Part shown: positions 51,829 to 61,354 of the stretch, in pieces
Position numbering within the stretch: position 1 is the stretch's first letter
Layout of the letters: each line of letters opens with the position of its first letter
Origin: Hymenobacter setariae
GTDB lineage: Bacteria > Bacteroidota > Bacteroidia > Cytophagales > Hymenobacteraceae
Direction: 5' to 3'
Length of the DNA: 64,000 nt
NCBI RefSeq assembly: GCF_007713685.1
Contig: NZ_VMRJ01000003.1
Coordinates: 186,001-250,000 of the forward strand
The notes under the pieces: generated by a model
Seen by the model: only the letters and a program-made list of their open reading frames with translations
What the model was told of the DNA's origin: nothing
Database searches by the model: none
Program-made: the position numbers and the translations under genes

Positions 51829-54588
51829 GTGTCTACTGCTTCTGCCCCCGCCGCCCAGTCCTCCAAGTTTGCTATTAAGTCGCTGGGGCCCGACCATATC
51901 AAGCCCGACGCGGTGGCCGATACGCCGCTCATGCGCCAATATTACCAGCTCAAGCAGCAGCATCCGGGCGCGGTGCTGTTGTTTCGGGTCGGCGACTTCT
52001 ACGAGACCTTCGGCGAAGATGCCGTGACCTCGGCGCGCATTCTCGACATCACGCTCACTAAGCGCGGCGCCGGCACGGCCAGCGAGGTGGCGCTGGCGGG
52101 CTTCCCGCACCATGCCCTTGACAACTACCTGCCCAAGCTGGTGCGCGCTGGCCAGCGCGTGGCCATTTGCGACCAGCTCGAAGACCCCAAGCAAGCCAAG
52201 GGCTTAGTAAAAAGAGGCATAACCGAGCTCGTGACGCCCGGCGTAAGCCTGCACGATAATACCCTAGAGCGCCGCCAAAACAACTACCTCGCTGCCGTGC
52301 ACTTTGGCAAGAACGAGGCGGGTATTTCGTTCTTGGATATTAGCACCGGCGAGTTTCTGGTAGCGCAGGGTACCTTGGACTACCTAGGGAAATTATTGCA
52401 GAATTTCCGTCCCGCGGAGGTACTGTTTTGCAAGAAAAGCCGCCGCGACTTCGACGAGCATTTCGGCCCCGACTTCTGCACCTATGCCTTGGATGAGTGG
52501 GTATTTGGCCACGACTACGCCCACGATACCCTTACGCGGCACTTTCGCACTACCTCGCTTAAGGGCTTTGGCGTCGATACGATTAAGGAGGGCGTCATTG
52601 CGGCGGGCTGCATTCTGCACTACCTCGCCGAGACCAAGCACACAGACATTCAGCACGTAGCCAGCCTAGGACGGCTCGAAGAAGATAAGTACGTGTGGCT
52701 CGACCGCTTCACAGTGCGCAACCTCGAGCTGGTGCAAGCCCAGCACCCCGGCGGCGTGCCGCTCATCGAGATATTAGACCAGACCCTGACGCCAATGGGT
52801 GCCCGCCTGCTGCGCAAGTGGGTAGTGCTGCCCCTCAAGGAAGTAAGCCAAATTCAGCGGCGGCTCGACACGGTGGCGGCCCTCGTGGCCGACCCCGAGC
52901 TGCTCGAAACGGTACAAACCCACTTGCGTCCCATCAACGACCTAGAGCGCCTTATCTCGAAGGTGGCCGTGCGCCGGGTGAACCCTAGGGAGCTCTTGCA
53001 ACTGGCCCGGGCGCTGGAAAGCATTGCGCCGTTGCGCGAAAAGCTGGCCGCTTCGGGTGTGCGCGCCCTCGAAAAGCTCGCCGACCAACTCAATCCCTGC
53101 ACCACACTGCGGGCCGAGATTCAAACCAAAATCCGCCCCGATGCGCCGCTGCTCACCAACCAGGGCCACGTCATTATGGATGGCGTCGATGCGGAGCTCG
53201 ATGAGCTGCGCGGGCTGGCGTTTTCGGGCAAGGACTTTTTGCTCAAAATGCAGCAGCGTGAGCAGGCCGCCACAGGTATTTCGTCGTTGAAAGTAGCTTA
53301 CAATAAAGTGTTTGGCTACTATCTCGAAGTCAGCAACGCACACAAAAGCAAGGTGCCTGCCGAGTGGATTCGCAAGCAGACCCTGGTGAATGCCGAGCGC
53401 TACGTGACCGAAGAGCTGAAGACCTATGAGGAGAAAATCCTCAACGCGGAGGAACAGCTGTTCGTTATTGAAAGCCGTATCTATCAAGAGGTTGTGCTAG
53501 CGGCGCTCGACTTCGTGAGCCAAGTGCAGCAGAACGCTCGCGCCGTGGGTGTGCTCGACTGCCTGGCCTCGTTTGCGGCCACGGCGCGGCAGTACCACTA
53601 CGTGCAGCCGGTGGTGAACGACGGACCCACGCTTGACATTAAGGCGGGCCGCCATCCGGTGATTGAGCGCGGGCTACCGCCCGGCGAAAGCTACATTCCT
53701 AACGACATCTGCCTCAACCAGGATGAGCAGCAGATAGTAGTGATAACCGGCCCTAACATGGCCGGTAAGTCGGCCCTGCTGCGCCAAACCGCGCTCATCG
53801 TGCTGCTAGCGCAGGTGGGTTCGTTTGTGCCCGCCGATGCGGCGACCATTGGCATTATCGACAAGATTTTTACCCGCGTGGGCGCTTCCGACAACCTGAG
53901 CAAGGGCGAAAGCACATTCATGGTGGAGATGACAGAAACGGCTTCGATTCTGAATAATCTCTCTGACCGCAGCCTGGTGCTGATGGACGAAATTGGGCGT
54001 GGCACCAGCACCTACGACGGCATCAGCATTGCGTGGGCCATTGTGGAGCACCTGCATAACACGCCCAAGGCGCGCGCCAAAACGCTGTTTGCCACCCACT
54101 ACCACGAGCTCAACCAGCTGGCCGACGACTGCCCTAGGGTGCGCAACTACAACGTGGCGGTGCAAGAGGCCGATGGTCGGGTGCTGTTCCTGCGCAAGCT
54201 GCGGCCAGGCGGCTCCGAGCACAGCTTCGGCATCCACGTGGCGCGCATGGCCGGCATGCCGCCCGCCGTGGTGCTGCGCGCCAATGAAATCATGCACCAT
54301 CTAGAGCAGGAGCGCACCCAAACCGGCCTGCCCGACGCCGTGGACCCCACCGCACCCACCGACTTCGACGATGTGCTGGCTGGCCTCGACGAGTCGCCTA
54401 GGTCGGCCCAGCCGCGGCCCCGCGCCACTACCGCCATGGCCACGCGGCCCACGCTCCAGCTTAGCATGTTCGAGCCCGGCGACCCCAAACTGGAACAGCT
54501 GCGCGAGCTTCTGCAAACGCTAGATATCAATACGCTCACGCCTATCGAGGCGCTGTTGAAGTTGCAGGAGCTGAAGGGCCTGATGTAA
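51829..54588 (+). CDS. mutS: DNA mismatch repair ATPase MutS
   Basis: A ~919-residue MutS1. The mismatch-recognition motif Phe-x-Glu lies in GDFYETFGED near the N-terminus. The ATPase has Walker A GPNMAGKSALL, Walker B LVLMDEIGRGTSTYDG and the signature FATHYHELNQL. It recognises mispaired bases and recruits MutL. The start is uncertain. I chose GTG 51829 because it leaves room for divergent promoters; a TTG at 51745 would add 28 residues of unlikely composition. The C-terminal tail (ATTAMATRPTLQLSMFEPGD) is typical of Bacteroidota MutS. Confidence 0.95.
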   Translation: MSTASAPAAQSSKFAIKSLGPDHIKPDAVADTPLMRQYYQLKQQHPGAVLLFRVGDFYETFGEDAVTSARILDITLTKRGAGTASEVALAGFPHHALDNYLPKLVRAGQRVAICDQLEDPKQAKGLVKRGITELVTPGVSLHDNTLERRQNNYLAAVHFGKNEAGISFLDISTGEFLVAQGTLDYLGKLLQNFRPAEVLFCKKSRRDFDEHFGPDFCTYALDEWVFGHDYAHDTLTRHFRTTSLKGFGVDTIKEGVIAAGCILHYLAETKHTDIQHVASLGRLEEDKYVWLDRFTVRNLELVQAQHPGGVPLIEILDQTLTPMGARLLRKWVVLPLKEVSQIQRRLDTVAALVADPELLETVQTHLRPINDLERLISKVAVRRVNPRELLQLARALESIAPLREKLAASGVRALEKLADQLNPCTTLRAEIQTKIRPDAPLLTNQGHVIMDGVDAELDELRGLAFSGKDFLLKMQQREQAATGISSLKVAYNKVFGYYLEVSNAHKSKVPAEWIRKQTLVNAERYVTEELKTYEEKILNAEEQLFVIESRIYQEVVLAALDFVSQVQQNARAVGVLDCLASFAATARQYHYVQPVVNDGPTLDIKAGRHPVIERGLPPGESYIPNDICLNQDEQQIVVITGPNMAGKSALLRQTALIVLLAQVGSFVPADAATIGIIDKIFTRVGASDNLSKGESTFMVEMTETASILNNLSDRSLVLMDEIGRGTSTYDGISIAWAIVEHLHNTPKARAKTLFATHYHELNQLADDCPRVRNYNVAVQEADGRVLFLRKLRPGGSEHSFGIHVARMAGMPPAVVLRANEIMHHLEQERTQTGLPDAVDPTAPTDFDDVLAGLDESPRSAQPRPRATTAMATRPTLQLSMFEPGDPKLEQLRELLQTLDINTLTPIEALLKLQELKGLM

Positions 54589-54658
54589 GGTAATATCACC
54601 CTAGGTTCGCTTTTTGAGCTGTAGACGGCCCTGTACGCTACCCCGGCATCATGTCCTT

Positions 54659-55111
54659 CTACCTCAAATAATGCTTCCGTAGCAGCTGCATGGCTGCGGT
54701 GGCATCGGCTACGCATACGCTGCAATTTGTACCCACACCATTGACAGGGCCTTCATACTCCCAGGCGAAGGTTTTCGGAGTGCCTCCACTGGCGGTACTT
54801 ACGCGCAGCGTATTGCCGTTGGGCACTAGGTACAGCGTGCGGCGATTAGGAAACTGCACTTTGAAGCAGCGCTGCCCATTTAGCCGACCTAGGCCAGCGT
54901 AGCGTAGCTGCGTGTCTTGGCGGTCTTTGCCATAGGCGTACTGCACATCGGTGCGGCGGCCGTTGTTGGTCCAGAAGCTAAAGTGCTCGTAGCTAGCCGT
55001 GCCAGGCTGACCGAAGCCGTAGTTGGCGACCCGGTTTTGGGCATGAGCCGGGCAGATGGCGAGTGCGCCCAGGGCAAGACCGAGGGTGCTAGCGAAAGCT
55101 TGGAGAGGCAT
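54659..55111 (-). CDS. Secreted protein of unknown function
   Basis: A 150-residue protein with a signal peptide (MPLQAFASTLGLALGALAI, then CPAHAQ). The mature part has the segment FSFWTNNGRRTDVQYAYGKD and a C-terminal Cys pair (NCSVCVADATAAM). I do not recognise the family. It lies between mutS and msrA on the opposite strand. Confidence 0.68.
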   Translation of the reverse strand: MPLQAFASTLGLALGALAICPAHAQNRVANYGFGQPGTASYEHFSFWTNNGRRTDVQYAYGKDRQDTQLRYAGLGRLNGQRCFKVQFPNRRTLYLVPNGNTLRVSTASGGTPKTFAWEYEGPVNGVGTNCSVCVADATAAMQLLRKHYLR

Positions 55112-55302
55112 AGGCGAGCAAATGAGAGAAGCAGGGCAAGGATGGCTCTACTACGCAAAGCTGCGCGGCTTTGGCCAGGTAACGCCATCAAAATGAGCGT
55201 GCCGGCAATGAACTGCGCGCTAGCAAGAGGTGTTTAAAAGAATCCGCACGCCTGGTAACTGGCGTATGTCACAGCCCACTTGCTTTTCTTTCTCACCTAC
55301 TC

Positions 55303-56001
55303 ATGACCAAGCTATTATCGGCCGCCCTAGGCCTTGGCTTATTCGCTCTTACCGCTTGCGGCTCGCAGCAGCCTGCGCAGGCGCAAACTAAGGCCCCGGC
55401 TCCTTCGGCGGCGGTGCTCTCAGCCTCCACGGCAGGCTTCGCTCCTAAAAACACGGCCGGTTTGGCGCAAGCCACCTTTGCTGGCGGTTGCTTTTGGGCG
55501 CAGGAAGAAGCTTTTGAGGAGCTCAAAGGCGTGAAGCAAGTAGTGAGCGGCTACGCGGGCGGCACGGTGCCCAAGCCCAGCTACGAGCAAGTGGCTGCGC
55601 AAAACACCGGCCACGCCGAAACAGTGAATATCTACTATGACCCCAAGGTCATCAGCTACCAAACGCTAGCCAGCGTGTTCTTCACGGCCAGCCACGACCC
55701 CACGCAGCTCAACCGCCAGGGCAACGATACGGGTCCCGAGTACCGCTCGGTGGCGTTTTACCGCACGCCGGAGGAGAAAAAGATAATCGAGCAAACCATT
55801 GCTAAGGTGAATGCCTCGAAGCAGTACGACGCTAAAATCGTAACTCAGGTAGTGCCCTTTAAGCAATTTTGGGATGCCGAAGACTACCACCAGGGCTACT
55901 ACCGCCTGCACCCCGAAAATCCTTACATCGAAGCCGTATCGGCCCGCAAAGTCGAACACGTACGCAAGCTCTTCCCGCAGGAGCTAAAGCAAGCGCTGTA
56001 A
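55303..56001 (+). CDS. msrA: Peptide methionine sulfoxide reductase A, lipoprotein form
   Basis: A 232-residue protein. A lipoprotein signal (LFALTACGS, lipid-modified Cys19) is followed by a ~35-residue Ala/Pro linker and an MsrA domain. The nucleophile is Cys63 in GGCFWAQEEAFEELKGV; SGYAGG, NTGHAETVNI and FFTASHDPTQLNRQGNDTGP follow. It repairs methionine-S-sulfoxide in envelope proteins. Most MsrA proteins are cytoplasmic, so the lipid anchor implies a periplasmic or outer-membrane role. No MsrB gene is adjacent. Confidence 0.95.
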   Translation: MTKLLSAALGLGLFALTACGSQQPAQAQTKAPAPSAAVLSASTAGFAPKNTAGLAQATFAGGCFWAQEEAFEELKGVKQVVSGYAGGTVPKPSYEQVAAQNTGHAETVNIYYDPKVISYQTLASVFFTASHDPTQLNRQGNDTGPEYRSVAFYRTPEEKKIIEQTIAKVNASKQYDAKIVTQVVPFKQFWDAEDYHQGYYRLHPENPYIEAVSARKVEHVRKLFPQELKQAL

Positions 56002-56020
56002 GCCCAAGAGGACTATTCTA

Positions 56021-56058
56021 TAAAAAAGCCCCGTCAACGACCGTTGGCGGGGCTTTTT
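56021..56058 (+). terminator. Terminator after msrA
   Basis: The stem AAAAAGCCCCGTCAACG / CGTTGGCGGGGCTTTTT is A-flanked on the left and T-rich on the right. It can also serve the opposite-strand gene ending at 56084. Confidence 0.9.
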
Positions 56059-56083
56059 AGGTAGTAGTATTGAGCCAGGTAAC

Positions 56084-56506
56084 CTAGGCTAGCTGCGTAC
56101 GCCCAGTGCTGGCTACGGCCGCCCACTGCCGGGCCGCCTGGGCGTCGGCAAAGTGTTGTGTATCGAAGGGTAAATGAGGCGTAGCGCGCTGCATAATATT
56201 ATCTACTCCCATGCGGTTGAGGCCGTCCTGCGACACGACGACCGCGAGGCGCTGCACACCAAGCTTGGCAAACTCCGGAAACCACACCTCGTTTATCCAG
56301 TCCTGGTCGGCGGGGCGAATGGTGCGTAGCAGCACATTATTAGCAATATATCCTTTTATGCGGTATTGGCGCGCCAGGCGCAACACCTCGAGCAGGGAGG
56401 CACGCAACTGCTCAGAATTCACGAAGCCTTGCCACTCAGTTTCGATAGTAGCGCCGGTGGGGTCGTGGTGTAATAGCAAATAAGAAGTACGATAAACAAT
56501 AGCCAT
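56084..56506 (-). CDS. STAS/SpoIIAA-like protein of unknown function
   Basis: A 140-residue protein from ATG 56506 (MAIVYRTSYLLLHHDPTG). The alternating strand-helix pattern (IETEWQGFVNSEQLRASLLE, AVVVSQDGLNRMGVD) resembles the STAS/SpoIIAA-like fold found in many Bacteroidota small proteins. I am not sure of the family and no function is assigned. It is divergent from the aminotransferase gene. Confidence 0.65.
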   Translation of the reverse strand: MAIVYRTSYLLLHHDPTGATIETEWQGFVNSEQLRASLLEVLRLARQYRIKGYIANNVLLRTIRPADQDWINEVWFPEFAKLGVQRLAVVVSQDGLNRMGVDNIMQRATPHLPFDTQHFADAQAARQWAAVASTGRTQLA

Positions 56507-56615
56507 AAAATCCAAAAGGCTTAATTTCTACGTAGAGAATTGAGGATTTAATTGTACGCAAAGATACGGCGGAGGCTAGGGCAACCGGAGTGGCCGCAGC
56601 CTTGTCTCACCTATC

Positions 56616-56623
56616 TATCTTTG
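56616..56623 (+). promoter_or_regulatory. -7 promoter element of the aminotransferase gene
   Basis: TATCTTTG matches TAnnTTTG, 50 bp before ATG 56674. It supports that start over an earlier in-frame codon at 56590, which would lie upstream of the promoter. No good -33 is seen. Confidence 0.45.
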
Positions 56624-56673
56624 GGGTCACCCTGTTTTCTACGTGCCGCCGCAGCAGGCGTTACCTCGCATTT

Positions 56674-57828
56674 ATGCTGGCTTCCAAATTGCCCGATATC
56701 GGGGTTAGTATCTTCTCGCAGATGACGGCCTTGGCCCAGGAAACTGGGGCGCTGAACCTAGCGCAGGGCTTTCCGGACTACGACCCGCCGCTGGCCCTGC
56801 GCGAGGCCCTAGCCCACCACGCCCAAGCGCCGGGCAGCCACCAGTATGCGCCCATGCCGGGCCTACCGCGCCTGCGCGAGGCCATTGCGTCGCAGGTAGG
56901 CCGCCTGCAAGCCGATGCACCGGCGCCCGACCCCGCCACCGAAATCACCATCACGGCCGGGGCCACCGAGGCGCTGTATGTAGTGCTGGCCGCCGTGGTG
57001 CGCCCCGGCGATGAAGTCATTATCTTGGAGCCAGCTTATGACCTCTACGGCCCGGCGGTGCGACTGCAGGGAGGCGTGCCGCGCTACGTGCGCCTGCCCG
57101 CGCCCGACTTTCGGCCCGATTGGGATGCCGTGCGGGCGGCCCTAGGTCCGCGCACACGGCTCATCATGATTAATACCCCGCACAACCCCAGCGGGGCCGT
57201 ATTCACGGCTGCCGACTGGGATGCGCTGGCCAACCTGCTCGAGGGCACCGATGTGCTGGTGCTTTCTGATGAAGTGTACGAGCACCTAGTATTTGATGGC
57301 GTGGCGCCGCGCAGTGCCCGCCAGCACCCGGCGCTGCGAGCGCGCAGCTTCGTGCTGTCGTCGTTTGGCAAGACCTACCACGCTACTGGCTGGAAGGTGG
57401 GCTACTGCCTGGCCCCGCCTGCCCTCAGCACCGAGGTGCGACGGGTGCACCAGTTCGTGACCTTCGCCGTGAGCACGCCCACCCAGCACGCGCTGGCCGA
57501 CGTGCTGACCGCCGACCCCACCGATGCGCACGCCCGCGGACTGGCCGCATTTTACCAGGCCAAGCGCGATGCCTTCCGGCAGCTGCTGGCGAACACGGGC
57601 TGGCAGCTGCTGCCAGTACCGGGTGGCTATTTTCAACTGGCTAGCTACCAGCAATATTCGCAGGCCGGCGACGTGGCTTTTGCCACCGAGCTGGCCCGTG
57701 CGTGGGGCGTGGCGGTGGTGCCGGTGTCGGCCTTCTACCACGATGGCTACGACCCTGGGTTAGTGCGTTTTTGCTTTGCCAAAGAATTACTTACACTGGA
57801 AGCTGCGGCTGCCCGCTTGCGTCAATGA
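56674..57828 (+). CDS. Glutamine/methionine aminotransferase (YbdL/KAT-like)
   Basis: A 384-residue fold-type I PLP enzyme from ATG 56674 (MLASKLPDIGVSIFSQMTALAQE). It shows LAQGFPDYDPP at the N-terminus, ITAGATEALYV, INTPHNPSGAVF, LVLSDEVYEHLVF, and the Schiff-base lysine in SSFGKTYHATGWKVGY. This subgroup (MccB/YbdL, kynurenine aminotransferase) transaminates methionine, glutamine or aromatic amino acids. The omega-amidase gene next door points to a glutamine-linked keto-acid role such as methionine salvage. Confidence 0.9.
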   Translation: MLASKLPDIGVSIFSQMTALAQETGALNLAQGFPDYDPPLALREALAHHAQAPGSHQYAPMPGLPRLREAIASQVGRLQADAPAPDPATEITITAGATEALYVVLAAVVRPGDEVIILEPAYDLYGPAVRLQGGVPRYVRLPAPDFRPDWDAVRAALGPRTRLIMINTPHNPSGAVFTAADWDALANLLEGTDVLVLSDEVYEHLVFDGVAPRSARQHPALRARSFVLSSFGKTYHATGWKVGYCLAPPALSTEVRRVHQFVTFAVSTPTQHALADVLTADPTDAHARGLAAFYQAKRDAFRQLLANTGWQLLPVPGGYFQLASYQQYSQAGDVAFATELARAWGVAVVPVSAFYHDGYDPGLVRFCFAKELLTLEAAAARLRQ

Positions 57829-57932
57829 GGTGACCTAGCCGAATTTTGTTTAGAAAATTGCTACTTATCACCTAAGTATGCGCTATTTGCGCTCATTACC
57901 AATATCCGCCTTCCTAGATACTCTTTACACGT

Positions 57933-58721
57933 ATGTCTGATTTTACCGTGTCGCTGGTGCAAACGGACCTGCACTGGCATGAGCCAGCAGCCAACCGCGC
58001 AGCTCTAGCCGACCAATTAGCTGCGGCCCTCGCTGGGCCGGGGCTCACCGATTTAATTGTGCTGCCCGAGATGTTCACCACTGGCTTTAGCATGGCCGCG
58101 GCAGCTCAGGCCGAGCCTGGCGAGGGTGCCACGCTAGCTTGGCTGCGCGAGCAAGCCGCCCGCTACGACGCCGTAGTGACGGGCAGCGTAATGATAACTG
58201 AGGCCGGGCGCTACTACAACCGCCTGCTGTGGGTGCGCCCCGATGGCAGCTACAGCGCCTACGACAAGCGCCACCTGTTTCGGATGGCCGGTGAGCACGA
58301 AGTATACACGGCCGGCACGAATCGCTTGGTAGAGGAGTGGCGCGGCTGGCGTATTCAGCCGCTCGTGTGCTACGACCTACGCTTTCCGGTGTGGAGCCGC
58401 AACCCCTCCGCCGAGCCCTACGACCTGCTGCTGTATGTGGCCAACTGGCCGCACGCCCGCGTGCATGCCTGGAAGGTGCTGCTGCAGGCGCGTGCCATCG
58501 AAAACCTAACTTACGTGGCCGGTGTCAACCGCATTGGCCTCGATGGCTTGGGGATAGAATATAGCGGCCACACCATGCTGCTCGACCCTAGGGGCGACTA
58601 CCTAGCTCAGGCTGGCTCCATGCCTACTATTCTTACTCGCCGCCTCATGCGCCACCCTCTGCACGAGGCCCGCGAGCAGCTATCGGCCCTGAGCGATGCC
58701 GACGCTTACGACTTGAGATAA
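57933..58721 (+). CDS. Omega-amidase-like nitrilase superfamily hydrolase
   Basis: A 262-residue carbon-nitrogen hydrolase. The catalytic triad is visible as Glu46 (LPEMFTTGF), Lys112 (YDKRHLF) and Cys146 (VCYDLRFPVW). Sequence and length resemble YafV/Nit2-type omega-amidase, which hydrolyses 2-oxoglutaramate or 2-oxosuccinamate to the keto acid and ammonia. It lies 104 bp after the aminotransferase on the same strand, matching the known transaminase/omega-amidase pairing. Confidence 0.9.
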   Translation: MSDFTVSLVQTDLHWHEPAANRAALADQLAAALAGPGLTDLIVLPEMFTTGFSMAAAAQAEPGEGATLAWLREQAARYDAVVTGSVMITEAGRYYNRLLWVRPDGSYSAYDKRHLFRMAGEHEVYTAGTNRLVEEWRGWRIQPLVCYDLRFPVWSRNPSAEPYDLLLYVANWPHARVHAWKVLLQARAIENLTYVAGVNRIGLDGLGIEYSGHTMLLDPRGDYLAQAGSMPTILTRRLMRHPLHEAREQLSALSDADAYDLR

Positions 58722-58726
58722 AGAAT

Positions 58727-58773
58727 AAGGCAAGAAGGCTGGGATGCGTATGGCTCCCTAGCCTTCTTGCCTT
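58727..58773. terminator. Inverted repeat between convergent genes
   Basis: The arms AAGGCAAGAAGGCT and AGCCTTCTTGCCTT with a further inner GGGA.../...TCCC pairing. It lies between stops at 58721 and 58783 and is probably a bidirectional terminator with weak T-runs. Confidence 0.65.
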
Positions 58774-58782
58774 GCTATTTAG

Positions 58783-61164
58783 CTACTTCACTAACAGCTT
58801 TTGGGTAGCCGTTGTGCCAGTCTCGGTGGTGGCTTGTACTACGTAGAGGCTAGGCGCGAGGCCGCGCAGGTCGAGGGTGCGTGTGCGCCTGGGCGTAGCG
58901 TCCTGGCGCACGAGGCGGCCCGTGAGGTCGAGCAAGCGCAGGCTGGTAAGTTGTGCCGTTTCGACGGTTACCGCGTCGGTGGGGTTGGCAGGATTGGGAT
59001 ATACCCCTAGGGCCACTGCCGGAATGGTAACGGGAGGCTCGGTAGCCAGCGGGGTCTGGCGCCCCGTGAGGTAGCTCACGATGCCGCCCGTTTCGGTGCC
59101 GATGTACAGCTCGGGCGTGCCGTCCTGGTTGAGGTCGGCGGCGGTGGGGGCGTAGTGCAGCAGCGTGCCGTGGCCGAGCTGGGCAGCGTGGTAGCTGCTG
59201 GTTAGCTTGTTATAAAACAAGTCGGTGCGCTCCGTGAAGGCCGCTCCTTGGGTGCGGAAGTCACTGTAAAAGCGCACTGTGCCAGCGCCGCTCACCGTGA
59301 GCAAGTCGGGGCGGCCGTCGCTGTCGAAGTCAGCCACGGTGGGGGCTAGGTTGATGAGGCGGGCGCCATTGTTGCGCAGCTGGCCGTAGTCGTTGTTAGC
59401 CAGCACAAACAGGCTGTTGGTGGCCACGCCCGCGCCTTGGTTGCGGTAGTAGCGCAGGCTCGAGCCCGGCTCGCTCGTGTCGTTGGTGCCGAGCAGCAGG
59501 TCCACATAGCCATCGCCATCTACATCAAAAAAGCACGGTGTATCGCCCGCATAAGTAGCAATAGCGCCAGTGCCGCCCGAGCCCTGCGGCCGGAAGTAAT
59601 CGTCGGCAGCGGCATTGAAAACGGCAGCCTGCCCTGCGCCCGCCTGGTTGAGCCGGAAGTGCAGTCGGTTGCTGCTGCCCGCATACACTGAATACACGAG
59701 GTCGAGGGCGCCATCGCGGTTGAGGTCTACCAGCGCCAGGCGCAGGCTCTCGAAGCGGCTGGTGGGCGTGAGCGCCGCCGTAGCCGCCAGCCCTAGGTAG
59801 TCGTCGGTAACGAGCCGGAACACGGGGCGGCGCGCCGTGCCCACATTGCGGTAGTAGTAAATACTGCTGCGGTAGTAGCCGTTGACGAGGTCGCCCTGCG
59901 AGCCCACCAGCATATCGGTGAGCCCGTCGCCGTCGAGGTCACCGAAGGTCGGCGCTGCGCCCTCGCTCACGTCGAGCATATCATTTTGCAGAAAGCCGTC
60001 GCTTACCTGGCTGTAGGTGGGCAGCGCGCCCGCCCCGCCGCTGCTCGTGAGGCGATACTGGCGCACAGTACGGCGCATGCTCACACGGTCATCTTGATTG
60101 GTAATTTGGTTGGGCGCTATCACTAGGTCGGCCACGCCATCTAGGTCAGCATCAAAACTGTAGGGTGCGGGGTACACCGAAGTGGCCAGGGGCGTGGCTA
60201 AAGGAAAGGCGCTGCTGATGCCCGCCAGCGTGAATGAGGCGGCCGTGCTGCTACTGCCCGTATTAAGCAGCCGCGACAGCTGCGGGCAGTTATCGCGGCC
60301 ATCGAGCAGGTCGAGCACGCCATCGCCGTTGAGGTCCACGAGCAGCACGTTGTGGCCCATGCTGTGCAGGATTTTGGCCGTGCCGTCGCCCGGCACAGGG
60401 CCCATTACGCGCTTGGCCTGGCACTGGGCCACCCCATTGGGCTGATACATGGCGCAGTCGGCACACGCCGAAAGCTGCCCCCAATAGTTGGATGCCTGCC
60501 GAAACGAGCCTAGGTCGGTGCACGGCCCAGTGCCCGTGTTTAGGTACAACTCTAGGTTGGTAGAAGACGAGAAATCGTAGGTCAGAATGTCTAGCCGCCC
60601 ATCACCGTTTACATCCTGCACCGCGGGTACGTTGTAGTAGCCCGAGTTTATATTGACATTGAGCGTGCTGGTGAGGGCAAAGTCTAGCTCGCCACTGGCC
60701 AGCGCAAACCGCGGGCTACCGCCAGCCGAGCCCTCGTTGTGAAACACCCGAATGTTGCCCCCTTCGACGTAAGTGAAAATATCGGCCCGGCCATCGCAGT
60801 CATAATCGCGCAGAGTTACCCAGCTGGTTAGGTCGGTCGGAAACGCATTTTCGTACACCGGGGCGTACTCCCAATGCCGACCGGTGGCGGCCGCCACGTT
60901 GAGAAACGTGTAGCTGCGCGAAGCCTCGCGGTCAAACACATACAAGTCGAGCTGGCCGTCGCCGTTCAGGTCGATGTTGCTGAATTGCGGCGCGTTGAGG
61001 CCACCCACCCAGGCGTGGGTTAGCGTGTCGGTGCCTTGCACGAGCTTGGCCACGCTCCCAAACTCAAATCCAAACCGAGTACCCGTCGTTTGGGCGTGCA
61101 CCGGGGTCACGCCTCCCACCCACGCCAACAACAAAAAAACCAGGAGGCTAACGCGACGCGCCAT
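58783..61164 (-). CDS. FG-GAP/VCBS repeat secreted protein with T9SS sorting domain
   Basis: A 793-residue protein. The signal peptide MARRVSLLVFLLLAWVGG... ends near VHAQ. At least eight repeats of the calcium-binding type DxNxDGxxDL occur: DLNGDGQLDLYVFD, DYDCDGRADIF, DVNGDGRLDIL, DLNGDGVLDLL, DADLDGVADLV, DLDGDGLTDML, DLNRDGALDLV and DVDGDGYVDLL. They predict an integrin-like beta-propeller. The last ~75 residues are a T9SS sorting domain (VYPNPANPTDAV, APSLYVVQATT). It is secreted to the surface and may bind glycans or proteins. Confidence 0.92.
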   Translation of the reverse strand: MARRVSLLVFLLLAWVGGVTPVHAQTTGTRFGFEFGSVAKLVQGTDTLTHAWVGGLNAPQFSNIDLNGDGQLDLYVFDREASRSYTFLNVAAATGRHWEYAPVYENAFPTDLTSWVTLRDYDCDGRADIFTYVEGGNIRVFHNEGSAGGSPRFALASGELDFALTSTLNVNINSGYYNVPAVQDVNGDGRLDILTYDFSSSTNLELYLNTGTGPCTDLGSFRQASNYWGQLSACADCAMYQPNGVAQCQAKRVMGPVPGDGTAKILHSMGHNVLLVDLNGDGVLDLLDGRDNCPQLSRLLNTGSSSTAASFTLAGISSAFPLATPLATSVYPAPYSFDADLDGVADLVIAPNQITNQDDRVSMRRTVRQYRLTSSGGAGALPTYSQVSDGFLQNDMLDVSEGAAPTFGDLDGDGLTDMLVGSQGDLVNGYYRSSIYYYRNVGTARRPVFRLVTDDYLGLAATAALTPTSRFESLRLALVDLNRDGALDLVYSVYAGSSNRLHFRLNQAGAGQAAVFNAAADDYFRPQGSGGTGAIATYAGDTPCFFDVDGDGYVDLLLGTNDTSEPGSSLRYYRNQGAGVATNSLFVLANNDYGQLRNNGARLINLAPTVADFDSDGRPDLLTVSGAGTVRFYSDFRTQGAAFTERTDLFYNKLTSSYHAAQLGHGTLLHYAPTAADLNQDGTPELYIGTETGGIVSYLTGRQTPLATEPPVTIPAVALGVYPNPANPTDAVTVETAQLTSLRLLDLTGRLVRQDATPRRTRTLDLRGLAPSLYVVQATTETGTTATQKLLVK

Positions 61165-61321
61165 GAGCGAGAGACAAGAAGGGTAAAACTAGTTGGTAGT
61201 CAACAGCAAGCCTGGGGGAAGAAGTTGCGGGCCTTGGCGATGCAAGCACTAAAAGTACGGCTTGTAGCGAGTGGCTAAAAGAAAAAGTGAGCCTGTTTCT
61301 GGTGTATTTCTGGCCTCTGTA

Positions 61322-61329
61322 TACTTTTG
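61322..61329 (+). promoter_or_regulatory. -7 promoter element of the T9SS cargo gene
   Basis: TACTTTTG matches TAnnTTTG, 25 bp before ATG 61355. The -33 part is not clear. Confidence 0.45.
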
Positions 61330-61354
61330 TATTTTGCATAACTAACTGATAATT

